Shown here one piece after another: positions 16,907 to 25,912 of a DNA stretch of 64,000 bases. The translations under genes were made by a program, and so were the position numbers. Under the pieces are notes generated by a model that had not been told where the DNA came from, did not search any database, and worked only from the letters and a program-made list of their open reading frames with translations. The stretch is from an uncultured Bacteroidales bacterium (GTDB lineage: Bacteria; Bacteroidota; Bacteroidia; Bacteroidales; UBA932). The stretch covers positions 62,001 to 126,000 of the forward strand of contig ONDR01000001.1 in NCBI GenBank assembly GCA_900316675.1, read 5' to 3'. Each line of letters starts with the position of its first letter. Positions within the stretch are counted from its first letter, which is position 1.

Positions 16907-17809
16907 CTATTTAACAACTTTTCCTGTACCCCAGATGGGCTCCCTGTGCTGCAGAACCGTAAATCCGTTCTTTGTAAGACGGAAGGTTACAAAACTCTTG
17001 TTCGGTTCATCAGCCTTGATTGTGAATGGCCCAACCTCGTATCTTTGCTCGTCCGGATGGCCGGGATGGAAGATAAGGGTTGCCGTAACGCTTGCCTGGC
17101 GGCCTGTCGACTTGGAGTAAATATTGCACCATGCCGTGTATTCGTCCGGATAAATCTCCGGCACATAGAACAGCTCGAAGCGCTCTGTGTCTTCATCTAC
17201 ACGCTCACGCACATCCTCTCCCAGGATACCCCAAATCTTGGATGCATGCATACGCCAGCACTGCTCCGGACTTTCTCCGAACCGCTGCACACCCATATCC
17301 ACATCCGTGTCTGTCTGCTCCCAGCGCAAGAGTATGCCGAACTTGGCAAAGACGCCAAGCGTTTTCTCTACCGTATTGGCCGTGCTGTTGGAGCGCTCGG
17401 CCTGTTTAGCCCGGATCTGAGCATCCCGCAGCTGCTCTTTAAGCTTTTCTATCTCCTGCGTCTGTTCCTCTACCTTCTGCTTCAGAGCCTTGTTTTCTTC
17501 CGTTGTCTTCTTGATATCCTCTTCCAACGAACGAATCTTGTCCCGCAGGTCGCTGATCTTCCTGCGCAGTTCGTCCATTTCCTTGGATATCTCCTTGAAG
17601 ACATCCTTTGGAACGGACTCCTTTAGTTTTGCTGTCAAGTCCTGAACCTCTGTTGCAACTACCTCCAGCTCCTTGAACTTTTCAATTATTTCTACGTCCG
17701 AACTGGTCTTTTTAGGTACGATGACAAACAGGATTATGACCGATGCCAGGGCACCGGACAACAAGTCCAGGAACGACGTGCCGAAGATATTAATGTCTTT
17801 TTTAGCCAT
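16907..17809 (-). CDS. TolR/MotB-like single-pass partner with coiled coil and C-terminal beta domain
   Basis: 300 aa. One membrane helix sits near the N-terminus (NIFGTSFLDLLSGALASVII; the Asp in FLDLL is placed like the ion-carrying Asp of MotB/ExbD). A coiled coil follows (about 40-145, heptad-rich with many Glu/Lys), then a beta-rich domain with LLRWEQTDTDVDMGVQRFGE and YPDEYTAWCNIYSK. That domain resembles DUF2135-type sandwiches; this similarity is by eye. No OmpA-like peptidoglycan-binding motif is present, unlike MotB or ZorB. It overlaps the next gene upstream by 1 nt. Confidence 0.75.
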   Translation of the reverse strand: MAKKDINIFGTSFLDLLSGALASVIILFVIVPKKTSSDVEIIEKFKELEVVATEVQDLTAKLKESVPKDVFKEISKEMDELRRKISDLRDKIRSLEEDIKKTTEENKALKQKVEEQTQEIEKLKEQLRDAQIRAKQAERSNSTANTVEKTLGVFAKFGILLRWEQTDTDVDMGVQRFGESPEQCWRMHASKIWGILGEDVRERVDEDTERFELFYVPEIYPDEYTAWCNIYSKSTGRQASVTATLIFHPGHPDEQRYEVGPFTIKADEPNKSFVTFRLTKNGFTVLQHREPIWGTGKVVK

Positions 17810-19137
17810 CAGTACGCCTCCGCTCTAAGTTTTACATCTCCTATGGTTATGATGTCCCCGGGCTTGATATAAAGCCCCGTGGCATCTACTTCCGTCGAAT
17901 TAATATATGTCCCGTTGGTGGACCGTTTCCAGCCGAAGGTGGGTTTTGCGCCGCCCGTGTCGCTGCGCCACTGGCCGTCCCTGATTATCCATCCGCCGTT
18001 GGAAGGATTCTTTTCCAGGGTGCAGTGGTATCTGGACACATAACAGGTATCCTGTTCCTTGATTGGAATGGAATTCTCTGATCCCGGCACCTGCCGGCCC
18101 ATGGTCAGCATCAGCCTTCCGGCGGCCGTGGCAAGCTGGTCCAGATAATATAGCCTGCCGGGCTCTTCGCCCTGCATAACCCGCAGCAGAAGGCCATTCA
18201 CAATCTTGGTCCCGTGCCTTGAAATTTCTGACGATACCGCCTTGTACTCAAGGCTGCCGTCCTTTCCGGAAGGCAGCAGACGAAGGGCATCGTCCGCACT
18301 CTGGAGCCTGTCCTTGAAGTCCGGCACAAGGCAGCCCTCTATAAGCTGTTCCCAGTCCCGGCCGCCCGGGATGGCACGGAGAAGTTCACGGTCCCAGCTA
18401 CCTCTTTTGCCCCTTTCTATGTATGCCGGCAGGTCTGACTCTGACTGCAAGCGGCCAAAAGGAAGGGAAGCTGTAATCAGCTGGAACATCATCACCCCGT
18501 AAGAAAAAATATCCGTCGTGGGCAGCACCGTTGCATTGCCGCGACGCGGGTTTACCTGTTCCGGGGGCATGTAGCCGAAGGTTCCGAACATCTGCTTTGG
18601 AACCCCGTTGATACCCTTTTCCGTCATGCGGTTATTGCGGTCCCCGGATATGCCGAAGTCCGTAAGCACCGCCGAGCCGTCCTGCCGAAGCAGCACGTTT
18701 TCAGGTTTAAGGTCACGGTGCACCTTGCCGCAGCGGTGAAGGTCCCTTAGGCCGAAGAGAATCTGTGCGCCTGCGGCATGCAGGCTGATGCGCTTTGCAC
18801 TGAGCGCAGATGCAAGGTCTCCGCCCGGGCAGAACTCCATGACTATATAAGGATTTCCCTTTACGCTGCCAAGGCCGTAAGAATGTACAAGATAATTACT
18901 TGGAATGCGGCCGGTGGCATATTCCATATCGAAGCGCCTTATTAGCGCAGGACGCTCTGACTGCAAGACCTCCCAAAGCTTCAGCAGCTTAAGGGCATAA
19001 CTGCCCCCATCGGGAGAGCTTACCTTATACACTCGGCCGAAGGTACCCTCTCCAAGAAGCTTTTCCACAAAGTAACGACCATCAATGCCGTCGCCCCGTG
19101 AAAAGCTGCAATTCTCGCTGGCGATGTACTCTTCCAT
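17809..19137 (-). CDS. Cytoplasmic Ser/Thr kinase with C-terminal FHA domain
   Basis: 442 aa. The kinase domain (about 20-285) has GEGTFG (29-34), Lys50, HRDLKPEN with Asp142, DFG Asp160 and PPE. An FHA-like domain at about 335-442 has VSRYHCTLE, a Trp-rich stretch and RSTNGTYINSTEV. No membrane helix is seen. An FHA on the kinase itself suggests docking to autophosphorylated threonines or to the membrane kinase. It sits second in the operon. Confidence 0.9.
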   Translation of the reverse strand: MEEYIASENCSFSRGDGIDGRYFVEKLLGEGTFGRVYKVSSPDGGSYALKLLKLWEVLQSERPALIRRFDMEYATGRIPSNYLVHSYGLGSVKGNPYIVMEFCPGGDLASALSAKRISLHAAGAQILFGLRDLHRCGKVHRDLKPENVLLRQDGSAVLTDFGISGDRNNRMTEKGINGVPKQMFGTFGYMPPEQVNPRRGNATVLPTTDIFSYGVMMFQLITASLPFGRLQSESDLPAYIERGKRGSWDRELLRAIPGGRDWEQLIEGCLVPDFKDRLQSADDALRLLPSGKDGSLEYKAVSSEISRHGTKIVNGLLLRVMQGEEPGRLYYLDQLATAAGRLMLTMGRQVPGSENSIPIKEQDTCYVSRYHCTLEKNPSNGGWIIRDGQWRSDTGGAKPTFGWKRSTNGTYINSTEVDATGLYIKPGDIITIGDVKLRAEAY

Positions 19138-19148
19138 GACATTATTCT

Positions 19149-19769
19149 TTACCCCTGGAATTCAAAGAGCCTGTTGCCCAAAACAATTATGTCTCCCGGT
19201 TCAAGTTTGGTTTTGCGGCTTACCTTGATGAAGGTGGTCTCCTGGTCGCTCTTATTCTCTATGTACCAGTCTTTGCCGTCGTTGGTAAGCTGGGCCTGAG
19301 CCTTGGAACTGATGGAATTGTTGTTTGCATCAGTGTTGGAGCGCTTTAGAATAATCTTGTCTCCGGAATAAGAAACAGGCTGATAATCAATCTTTTCATT
19401 AACCCAAGCGATGGGTTTGAGGGTGCAGAATACGCCCTTTTCCGGGTTCATCCAACTGTTGACGGTTCCGCCTACAGGGCCTGCGCTGACAGGCTGCTCG
19501 ACAGGCTGCTGGACAGGGGCTGCGCCAAGCGTGCAGCCGCAGGACGGACACAGATCCGAATCCGGACGGATGGGATATCCGCAACGGGGACAGTTTTTTT
19601 CTGACACCACAGCCTCAACCTCTACATCTTCCCTAACCGTACCGGAAAGAGGCTTGTTATCTTCCGGACTAACACCACGTTCTACCATTGAACCGACAAG
19701 CGGAGCATTGCACTTTGAGCAGCGAAGGCTGCCCTCCGGGTTTTCCCAACCGCAATTTTTACATCTCAT
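19149..19769 (-). CDS. Zinc-ribbon / FHA-like adaptor protein, first gene of the operon
   Basis: 206 aa from the start at 19769; a longer frame overlaps lepA and its promoter. Two zinc ribbons are visible: [18 protein letters not shown] at the N-terminus and [18 protein letters not shown] about 55 residues on. After a Gln/Pro/Val linker comes an FHA-like sandwich (about 110-206) with [20 protein letters not shown] and a C-terminal [12 protein letters not shown]. It has no catalytic domain and no membrane helix. A role as phospho-dependent scaffold is inferred from the neighbours. Confidence 0.78.
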   Translation of the reverse strand: MRCKNCGWENPEGSLRCSKCNAPLVGSMVERGVSPEDNKPLSGTVREDVEVEAVVSEKNCPRCGYPIRPDSDLCPSCGCTLGAAPVQQPVEQPVSAGPVGGTVNSWMNPEKGVFCTLKPIAWVNEKIDYQPVSYSGDKIILKRSNTDANNNSISSKAQAQLTNDGKDWYIENKSDQETTFIKVSRKTKLEPGDIIVLGNRLFEFQG

Positions 19770-19829
19770 GGCTACTAGTTTAAACAATTGTATCTCTCGC
19801 GAATATAAGAAAATAAATTCATTTTTTGT

Positions 19830-19837
19830 TATCTTTG
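19830..19837 (+). promoter_or_regulatory. -7 box of lepA
   Basis: TATCTTTG ends 8 nt before the lepA ATG, predicting a leader of only a few nucleotides. No clear -33 element. Confidence 0.45.
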
Positions 19838-19845
19838 CCGACGAA

Positions 19846-21633
19846 ATGAAACATATTAGAAACTTTTGCATAATTGCCCACATAGACCATGGTAAAAGCA
19901 CCCTGGCCGACAGACTGCTGGAATTAACCAAGACACTGTCTGTCAGAGACATGGAGAATCAGGTGCTGGACGACATGGATCTGGAAAAGGAAAAGGGCAT
20001 CACCATAAAGAGCCATGCCATCCAGATGGACTACGTTTACAAGGGTGAAACGTACAGGCTCAACCTCATCGACACTCCCGGACACGTAGACTTCAGCTAC
20101 GAGGTTTCCCGCAGTATCGCATCCTGCGAGGGTGCGCTGCTGGTAGTAGATGCATCGCAGGGCGTACAGGCCCAGACCATATCCAACCTTTACCAGGCCG
20201 TAGACCACGGTCTGGAGATTATCCCCGTACTGAACAAAATAGACATGGATTCCGCCATGGTCGAGGTTGTTACGGACGAGGTTTGCGACCTCCTTGGCTG
20301 CGACCCTGAAGATGTTTACAAGGTATCAGCCCGTACCGGAGAAGGCGTCGCACCACTTCTGGATGCCATCGTAGAGAAGATTCCCGCACCGGTCGGAGAC
20401 CCCGAGGCACCGCTCCAGGCCCTTATTTTTGACTCTGTATTCAATTCCTTCCGCGGCATCATAGCCTACTTCAAGGTTATGAACGGAAGCATACGCAAAG
20501 GCGACAAGGTCAAGTTCTTCAACACAGGAAAAGAGTATGTGGCAGACGAGGTTGGCGTGCTTAAGATGCAGCTCAAACCTACCGACGGCATTGAGTGCGG
20601 CGACGTAGGCTACATCATTTCCGGCATCAAGTCCGCCGCAGAGGTTAAGGTGGGAGATACCATCACCCATGTAGAACAGCCCTGCAGCAAGGCCATTGCC
20701 GGTTTCGAGGAGGTAAAGCCGATGCTTTTCGCCGGTATGTATCCGGTCCAGGCGGACAGGTACGAAGACCTGCGCGCCACCCTGGAGAAATTCCAGCTGA
20801 ACGATGCATCCTTCGTTTATGAACCCGAGTCTTCGCTGGCCCTGGGCTTTGGTTTCCGCTGCGGCTTCCTGGGACTTCTGCACATGGAAATCGTGCAGGA
20901 AAGACTGTTCAGGGAGTTCGCCATGGACGTTATTACCACCGTCCCCAACGTATCCTACAAGGTTTACACTACCAAGGGAGAGGTGATCGACGTCCACAAT
21001 CCTTCCGGCCTGCCGGCCCCTACCCTCATCGAGCATATCGAAGAACCCTATATCAAGGCGCAGATCATTACAAATACAGACTTCTACGGCCCTGTAATGA
21101 AGCTTTGCATGGATAAGAGGGGCACTTTGAAAGGCGAGCACTACATTACCGCGAACCGTGTAGAGCTTACCTACGAGCTGCCGCTGTCAGAGATTGTCTT
21201 CGACTTTTACGACAAGCTCAAATCCATCTCCAAGGGCTATGCATCCTTCGACTACCACCTTATGGGATATCGTCCCGCAAAGCTTGTGAAACTGGATATC
21301 CTGCTTAACGGAGACCCTGCCGACGCCCTTTCTACCCTGATCCACGAGGATCATGCCTACGACTTCGGCCGCAAGATTTGCCTCAAACTGAAGGACCTCA
21401 TCCCCAGACAGCAGTTCGACATTGCCATCCAGGCCGCCATCGGAGCAAAGATTATTGCCCGCGAGACGGTTCGCCAGGTGCGCAAGGATGTGACTGCAAA
21501 ATGCTACGGCGGCGATATCACGCGTAAGCGCAAGCTGCTTGAAAAGCAGAAGGAAGGAAAGAAGCGTATGCGCCAGATAGGTACTGTACAGGTGCCCCAG
21601 AGCGCATTCATGGCAGTTTTAAAACTTGACTAA
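19846..21633 (+). CDS. lepA: Elongation factor 4 (LepA)
   Basis: 595-aa translational GTPase: G1 AHIDHGKST, the switch region [13 protein letters not shown]3 DTPGHVDF and G4 NKIDMD, then EF-G-like domains and the LepA-specific C-terminal domain with [18 protein letters not shown] and [20 protein letters not shown]. It acts on stalled or translocated ribosomes. ATG 19846 gives the family N-terminus [19 protein letters not shown]; the frame is open for another 145 codons upstream, but that part is antisense to the FHA gene. Confidence 0.97.
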   Translation: MKHIRNFCIIAHIDHGKSTLADRLLELTKTLSVRDMENQVLDDMDLEKEKGITIKSHAIQMDYVYKGETYRLNLIDTPGHVDFSYEVSRSIASCEGALLVVDASQGVQAQTISNLYQAVDHGLEIIPVLNKIDMDSAMVEVVTDEVCDLLGCDPEDVYKVSARTGEGVAPLLDAIVEKIPAPVGDPEAPLQALIFDSVFNSFRGIIAYFKVMNGSIRKGDKVKFFNTGKEYVADEVGVLKMQLKPTDGIECGDVGYIISGIKSAAEVKVGDTITHVEQPCSKAIAGFEEVKPMLFAGMYPVQADRYEDLRATLEKFQLNDASFVYEPESSLALGFGFRCGFLGLLHMEIVQERLFREFAMDVITTVPNVSYKVYTTKGEVIDVHNPSGLPAPTLIEHIEEPYIKAQIITNTDFYGPVMKLCMDKRGTLKGEHYITANRVELTYELPLSEIVFDFYDKLKSISKGYASFDYHLMGYRPAKLVKLDILLNGDPADALSTLIHEDHAYDFGRKICLKLKDLIPRQQFDIAIQAAIGAKIIARETVRQVRKDVTAKCYGGDITRKRKLLEKQKEGKKRMRQIGTVQVPQSAFMAVLKLD

Positions 21634-21634
21634 G

Positions 21635-22462
21635 ATGCTTACAGTTGCCGTTCTTCTTACCGTATTCAACCGCAAGGAAAAGACACTTGAGTGCCTTGAA
21701 AGCTGCTATCGGCAGATAGACGGGCTGAAGGCGGACGGCAAGTACGATGCAAGCATATTCATGGTGGACGATGGCTGCACGGACGGCACGTCGGAGGCCG
21801 TGAAAGAGAGTTTTCCCCAGACCAGGATCATCCGCAGCGAAGGCGGTCTGTACTGGAACCGCGGAATGCGTCTGGCTTGGGAAGAGGCGGCAAAAGAAGA
21901 CTTCGACTTCTATCTTCTTGTTAACGACGACACCACCCTGCTTGACGGTGCACTGGCCACCCTGCTGTACAATTCAGAATTCCTAAGGCACAGGGCGATA
22001 GTGGTCGGCACAACAGCAAACAGTTCAGGCACAATTACTTACGGCGGCAGGACCAAGGGCAACAGGCTGGTTCAGCCGGACCCTGCCATTCCCGTATCCT
22101 GCCACATGTTCAACGGCAACCTGGTACTCGTACCCAAATATGCATATCAGCAGGTAGGCAATTTGTCTCCTGTATATCACCATTCCTTCGGGGACTATGA
22201 TTACGGTGTCAGGGCACATAAAAAAGGCATCACAATAGTGGTTGCGCCCGGCATTCTGGCCAACTGCGACCGCAATCCCGGACCGGAAGTATGGCGCAAT
22301 GCGGCCTATCCGCTTAAGGTGAGGGCGGCTTATCTGAACAGCCCCAAGGGGCGTCCGTTCCACGAGCAGTTCGTCTTTGACACAAGGCTTAAAGGTGTGT
22401 TCTATGCTATCGGACACGGCGTTTCCGTAAGGTTCAAGATGTTATTTCCAAAGAAAGTATGA
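21635..22462 (+). CDS. Family 2 glycosyltransferase
   Basis: 275 aa with a GT-A fold. The N-terminal nucleotide-sugar motif is VAVLLTVFNRKEKTLECLES, then FMVDDGCTDGTSEAV and a DxD-like LLVNDDTTLLDGAL. YWNRGMRLAWEEA resembles rhamnosyltransferase-type GT2 enzymes. Acceptor and sugar cannot be read from sequence. No strong membrane anchor is seen. The ATG is 1 nt after the lepA stop and the 3' end overlaps menA by 4 nt. Confidence 0.88.
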   Translation: MLTVAVLLTVFNRKEKTLECLESCYRQIDGLKADGKYDASIFMVDDGCTDGTSEAVKESFPQTRIIRSEGGLYWNRGMRLAWEEAAKEDFDFYLLVNDDTTLLDGALATLLYNSEFLRHRAIVVGTTANSSGTITYGGRTKGNRLVQPDPAIPVSCHMFNGNLVLVPKYAYQQVGNLSPVYHHSFGDYDYGVRAHKKGITIVVAPGILANCDRNPGPEVWRNAAYPLKVRAAYLNSPKGRPFHEQFVFDTRLKGVFYAIGHGVSVRFKMLFPKKV

Positions 22463-23370
22463 CAACATTCAAGGCACTTGTCAGTTCTATGAGGCTCAGG
22501 ACCCTGCCCCTGTCTTGTGCAGGTATAGTCCTGGCTATATTTTTAGCAGTCGCAGACTATAACGTAAAACCGTTATCTATTGTTTTCCTGATACTTACGG
22601 CCGTTCTGCTGCAGATTCTTTCCAATCTTTGCAACGAACTTGGAGACGTTCTTAAAGGTACTGATACCGCCCAGCGCCAGGGTCCGGAATACGGGCTCAA
22701 CAGCGGCTCCCTAAGCATCAGTCAGATGAAGATTGCCATTGGCGTTTTTGTGGTTCTTTGCGCACTGAGCGGCATTGCGATGATACAGTTCAGCGCCTTC
22801 GGCAGCCTGTTCAGCCTTGAAGGAATATGCTTCCTGATGCTGCTTGTTGCCGCAATCGGTTCTGCAATGCGCTACACATTGGGCCGCAATCCTTACGGCT
22901 ACAGGGCCCTTGGAGACGTTTACGTCTTCCTGTTCTTTGGCCTTGCGACCGTGGTCGGAGGCTACTTCCTTTGCACCGGAGAGATTTCAAGTTACAAGAT
23001 ACTGCTGCCTGCAGCAAGTGTCGGATTCTTCAGCGTGGGAGTGCTGAATGTGAATAACATCCGCGACGCAAAGACCGACGCCGCCACCCGCGTTACCGTA
23101 GCCATTCTGCTGGGCCCCAAATGGAGCCGCATCTACCAGACGGCGCTCATCCTGGCCGGCTGGGCCTGCGCTCTGATTTTCTGCAGCCTCAGGCTTACCG
23201 ATATCTGGAACTATCTGTTTGTGCTTACCGCTCCCCTGTACATCGTACATCTTGTTATGGTGTGGAAGCGGCAGGACAAGGCTCTTGACCCGGCGCTGCC
23301 TGTTTTGGTTATATCCACCTTCCTGTTCTGCTTGCTGATGGGTATAGGTTTCATCCGTTTTCTTCTGTAA
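22459..23370 (+). CDS. menA: 1,4-dihydroxy-2-naphthoate prenyltransferase MenA
   Basis: 303-aa UbiA-family membrane enzyme with about nine helices. The first polyprenyl-diphosphate motif is NLCNELGDVLKGTD, followed by the MenA-typical QGPEYGLNSGSLS; the second aspartate motif is NNIRDAKTDAATR. It attaches the prenyl chain to DHNA in menaquinone synthesis. It is followed 9 nt later by the methyltransferase for the next step. Confidence 0.93.
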   Translation: MTTFKALVSSMRLRTLPLSCAGIVLAIFLAVADYNVKPLSIVFLILTAVLLQILSNLCNELGDVLKGTDTAQRQGPEYGLNSGSLSISQMKIAIGVFVVLCALSGIAMIQFSAFGSLFSLEGICFLMLLVAAIGSAMRYTLGRNPYGYRALGDVYVFLFFGLATVVGGYFLCTGEISSYKILLPAASVGFFSVGVLNVNNIRDAKTDAATRVTVAILLGPKWSRIYQTALILAGWACALIFCSLRLTDIWNYLFVLTAPLYIVHLVMVWKRQDKALDPALPVLVISTFLFCLLMGIGFIRFLL

Positions 23371-23379
23371 TTCGACAAC

Positions 23380-24090
23380 ATGCCCAAGAAAGAGAATATA
23401 AGGGAGATGTTTGACAATATATCTCCGGACTACGACCACCTTAATCATATAATGTCCATGAATGTGGACAAAACATGGCGCAGAAGGGCCCTGAAGTACA
23501 TTGTACCCAAGGGCGACAAGCTGGCGGTCATGGACCTTGCCTGCGGTACCGGAGACTTTTCAATAGCCATTGCCAAAAGGATGAAAGAATACAACGTAAC
23601 CGGCAAGGTTACGGGGGTAGATCTGTCAGAAGGCATGCTGGAAGTAATGCGCCGCAAGCTTGCGGCGGAAGGGCTTACGGACATCGTTTCCGCAGAGCTC
23701 GGGGACGGGGAAGAGCTCCACTTCGCACCCTGTTCCTTCGACAGGGTCACCATCGCCTTTGGTATCAGGAATTTCGAAGACCGACTGGCCGGTCTTAAAG
23801 AGATGTTGCGTGTTCTTAAGCCCGGCGGTAAACTGGTTATTCTGGAACTGTCCGTTCCTTCCAATAAGGTGCTCCTATGGTGCTACAAGCTGTATTTCCT
23901 GCATTTCCTGCCCTTTATAGGCGGACGCATTTCAGGAGATAAGGGTGCCTACAAATATCTGCCCGCATCAGTCCTCAAATTCCCCAAGCCCAAGGTCTTC
24001 ATGGCCACAATTAAAGACGCCGGCTTCTCCAGCGTCTTCACCAAAGCCTATACCTTCGGCATATGCCGGTTGTTCGTTGCAGAAAAGTAG
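23380..24090 (+). CDS. ubiE: Demethylmenaquinone methyltransferase (UbiE/MenG)
   Basis: 236-aa SAM methyltransferase with the UbiE signature MFDNISPDYDHLNHIMSM, motif I VMDLACGTGDFSIAIAK, FGIRNFEDR and LKPGGKLVILE. It converts demethylmenaquinone to menaquinone, the step after MenA. The C-terminus YTFGICRLFVAEK is complete. It converges on the serpin gene 10 nt away. Confidence 0.95.
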   Translation: MPKKENIREMFDNISPDYDHLNHIMSMNVDKTWRRRALKYIVPKGDKLAVMDLACGTGDFSIAIAKRMKEYNVTGKVTGVDLSEGMLEVMRRKLAAEGLTDIVSAELGDGEELHFAPCSFDRVTIAFGIRNFEDRLAGLKEMLRVLKPGGKLVILELSVPSNKVLLWCYKLYFLHFLPFIGGRISGDKGAYKYLPASVLKFPKPKVFMATIKDAGFSSVFTKAYTFGICRLFVAEK

Positions 24091-24100
24091 CTATTAAAGA

Positions 24101-25435
24101 TTATTCCCCAGCATAAATGCCAGCAAAAAGGATTAAACCGGATTCAAGGTCTGATAATACGTAAATAAAAGGACGATCGGCTTTGAATACTGCCTTTATT
24201 TCAGGATTGTCACCGGTATAAAAGCTTCCTCCCATACCAGAATAAGTAGCTGCTGCAGCCTCGATGCCCTTTTCGTCAATATCAATTACCGTTTTCTGTT
24301 TGATTCTATTGACGGCTATTGATTTACCATTGTCCAAAATAAAAGAAAAATCAGCCTTGCCCAATTCAAACGCATCTTTTATACCTATATCTTGCAACAA
24401 GGAACTAAGATCAAAAACATTGTTTTGTTTAAACTTCGGAAGACTGAGCTGTATTCTTTCTTTTTTGCAGGAACTGGTAATTACTTTCCAATCAGTAGAT
24501 TTGAATAATAAAACGATATCGTCTACTGTTTTATCAATATTAGGAAGAATAACGGAAAGTGCATAATGATTATCCCGCTGGCCAATACCTATATTCACAA
24601 GAGAGAATGCATCTTGAACGCTATAAAACAGCTCATCGGTGCAATTCAGAAAATCCAAAGAGGTTTGCTGGCCGGAATACGTTGTAAAAGAATCCTTTTT
24701 TGTTTGTGATTCAGCAAATCCTTGTTTCCAAGGTCCATTAAAATACACGGTATTAATCAAGACCGCAATTTCAGAGGCAGAAATATCTGTCGCTTCAATA
24801 AGATTATTGATAAGGCCGTTGGTATGAAGACTAACCCATCTGTTTAAAACTTTTGAAACGAACATAGGCTGACTAAAATCAAAGGCTGGAGATACGGCTT
24901 TGTGATTATCTGCCAGAGTTTTAGTAAAACTCTCTTTTATCTTGTCGGTTACTGCATTGTTTATACAAAACATATTTGCAGTAGATACATTTACCGATAA
25001 ATCCAATGCTCTTGTCACAGATAACAGTTTCTTGAAAAACGCGTTAACCTCGCTCCGATTAAGTTCCTCACCAATAATTTTCTTTATCTGATTGTGTGTT
25101 TCAGAATCCGATCCGGCTGCAAGCATTCCAAGATTACAATAAAGGCTTAATGGGGAATACACTACGTTTTTGCCTTGGAAAAGATTATCCAGCAATATAA
25201 AAGCATACTGGTTCTCTGTCGATAATGCATTAGACTCCTTTGCAGTCAAAGACAAACTAGATATAGACGATGTCGGCTTCTCTTCAGGACCGACCAAAAC
25301 TAATAGTTCAGCCGCTTTTGATTCTACCCTTGTTTCTTCATTCTCTATAACTTCCTTTTCTTGTTTTTCGCAAGACAAGAATAAAAAGCCAAGGCATAAA
25401 ACAAAGTAGCCTTTCCATATAATATTAGAATTCAT
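24101..25435 (-). CDS. Serpin-family protease inhibitor lipoprotein
   Basis: About 444 aa. The start at 25435 gives a lipoprotein signal with lipobox LFLSC (Cys near residue 22); ATG 25444 is an alternative. The body shows serpin landmarks: QYAFILLDNLFQGKNVVYSP, NTVYFNGPWKQGF, the reactive-loop hinge EKGIEAAAAT, then FKADRPFIYVL. The intact Gly/Ala-rich hinge suggests an inhibitory serpin whose reactive loop is TYSGMGGSFYTGDNP. A remnant C10 protease lies 5-14 nt upstream, suggesting an ancestral protease-inhibitor operon. Codon use is more A+T-rich than in the flanking genes. Confidence 0.92.
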   Translation of the reverse strand: MNSNIIWKGYFVLCLGFLFLSCEKQEKEVIENEETRVESKAAELLVLVGPEEKPTSSISSLSLTAKESNALSTENQYAFILLDNLFQGKNVVYSPLSLYCNLGMLAAGSDSETHNQIKKIIGEELNRSEVNAFFKKLLSVTRALDLSVNVSTANMFCINNAVTDKIKESFTKTLADNHKAVSPAFDFSQPMFVSKVLNRWVSLHTNGLINNLIEATDISASEIAVLINTVYFNGPWKQGFAESQTKKDSFTTYSGQQTSLDFLNCTDELFYSVQDAFSLVNIGIGQRDNHYALSVILPNIDKTVDDIVLLFKSTDWKVITSSCKKERIQLSLPKFKQNNVFDLSSLLQDIGIKDAFELGKADFSFILDNGKSIAVNRIKQKTVIDIDEKGIEAAAATYSGMGGSFYTGDNPEIKAVFKADRPFIYVLSDLESGLILFAGIYAGE

Positions 25436-25449
25436 CTGTTCCATAAGGT

Positions 25450-25611
25450 TTAATATATATCGTATTTATGATATGCCATGATTTGTCCTATTGCCACGGC
25501 AATACATCCAACCAATGCATTATCTCCATTTTGTGTTTTACAGTATTTATTATAGGGTTCCCGTTGTCCCCATTTAGTGGGTAATATACTACCTGTCCTC
25601 TCTTTTGTTTC
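25450..25611 (-). pseudogene. Remnant of a C10 (streptopain/SpeB-type) cysteine protease
   Basis: In one frame this strand reads TGSILPTKWGQREPYNKYC, then GDNALVGCIAVAIGQIMAYH, KYDIY and a TAA stop. WGQxxPYN plus GCxAxAxxQIMxYH is the signature around the C10 active-site cysteine (C in VGC). The pro-domain and everything after the first catalytic motif (including the His) are gone, an in-frame TGA lies immediately upstream (25614-25612), and no start codon is in frame. So only about 53 codons of a dead gene remain. It shares strand and probably promoter with the serpin. Confidence 0.82.
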
Positions 25612-25649
25612 TCATAAATACCATATACTATACCTATATTGTTATGATA

Positions 25650-25657
25650 CAAATATA
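25650..25657 (-). promoter_or_regulatory. -7 box upstream of the C10 remnant and serpin
   Basis: TATATTTG on the minus strand, about 40 bp before the C10 remnant. It may now drive the serpin. No clear -33 element. Confidence 0.4.
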
Positions 25658-25738
25658 TTGTTTTTTTAAAAAAATTTAATATTTTGCCGGAAAAATTGTC
25701 AATTCTTTCGCTTTTTGCCCTGGCCAATTAATAAAAAA

Positions 25739-25760
25739 TGGTCGGCCTCACAGCCGACCA
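25739..25760 (-). terminator. Terminator after the mdh 3'-end copy
   Basis: Perfect 8-bp stem TGGTCGGC/GCCGACCA with a 6-nt loop and a T-rich tail on the minus strand. It lies downstream of the duplicated mdh end, as if it were the original mdh terminator. Confidence 0.65.
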
Positions 25761-25781
25761 TTATTTTATACCTAAATATTA

Positions 25782-25912
25782 TTAAAGATTAGGATTCTCT
25801 TTCTTCCAATCTGCAACGGCGTGAACGATACCAAGGGTAACGATCTCATCGCGCATCTTGCAAAGGTGCTCGTAAGAAGCCTGGAGGTCTGCCATCTCTT
25901 CTGCGCTGCCCT
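25782..25912 (-). pseudogene. Duplicated 3' end of mdh (131 bp)
   Basis: This stretch aligns without gaps to the last 131 bp of mdh (26275-26405), stop codon included. All six mismatches fall in the last 14 codons (five silent, one Pro to His); the remaining ~29 codons are identical. It keeps an open frame up to the junction at 25912, beyond which similarity stops abruptly. It has no start and cannot make a functional enzyme. Confidence 0.9.

Noticed and set aside
10637..19769. Type VI secretion or Zorya defence locus
   Set aside because: Kinase, PP2C and FHA genes recall the T6SS phospho-switch, but no Tss sheath, baseplate or ClpV gene is present. The MotA-like gene recalls ZorA, but the partner lacks an OmpA-like domain and no ZorC/D/E-like helicase or nuclease is seen.
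19411..19845. 145-codon N-terminal extension of LepA
   Set aside because: It is antisense to the zinc-ribbon/FHA gene; the family N-terminus begins exactly at ATG 19846, just after a promoter box.
25488..25727. 79-codon minus-strand ORF upstream of the serpin
   Set aside because: It overlaps the C10 protease remnant in a different frame; the protease signature is in the other frame, so this frame is accidental.
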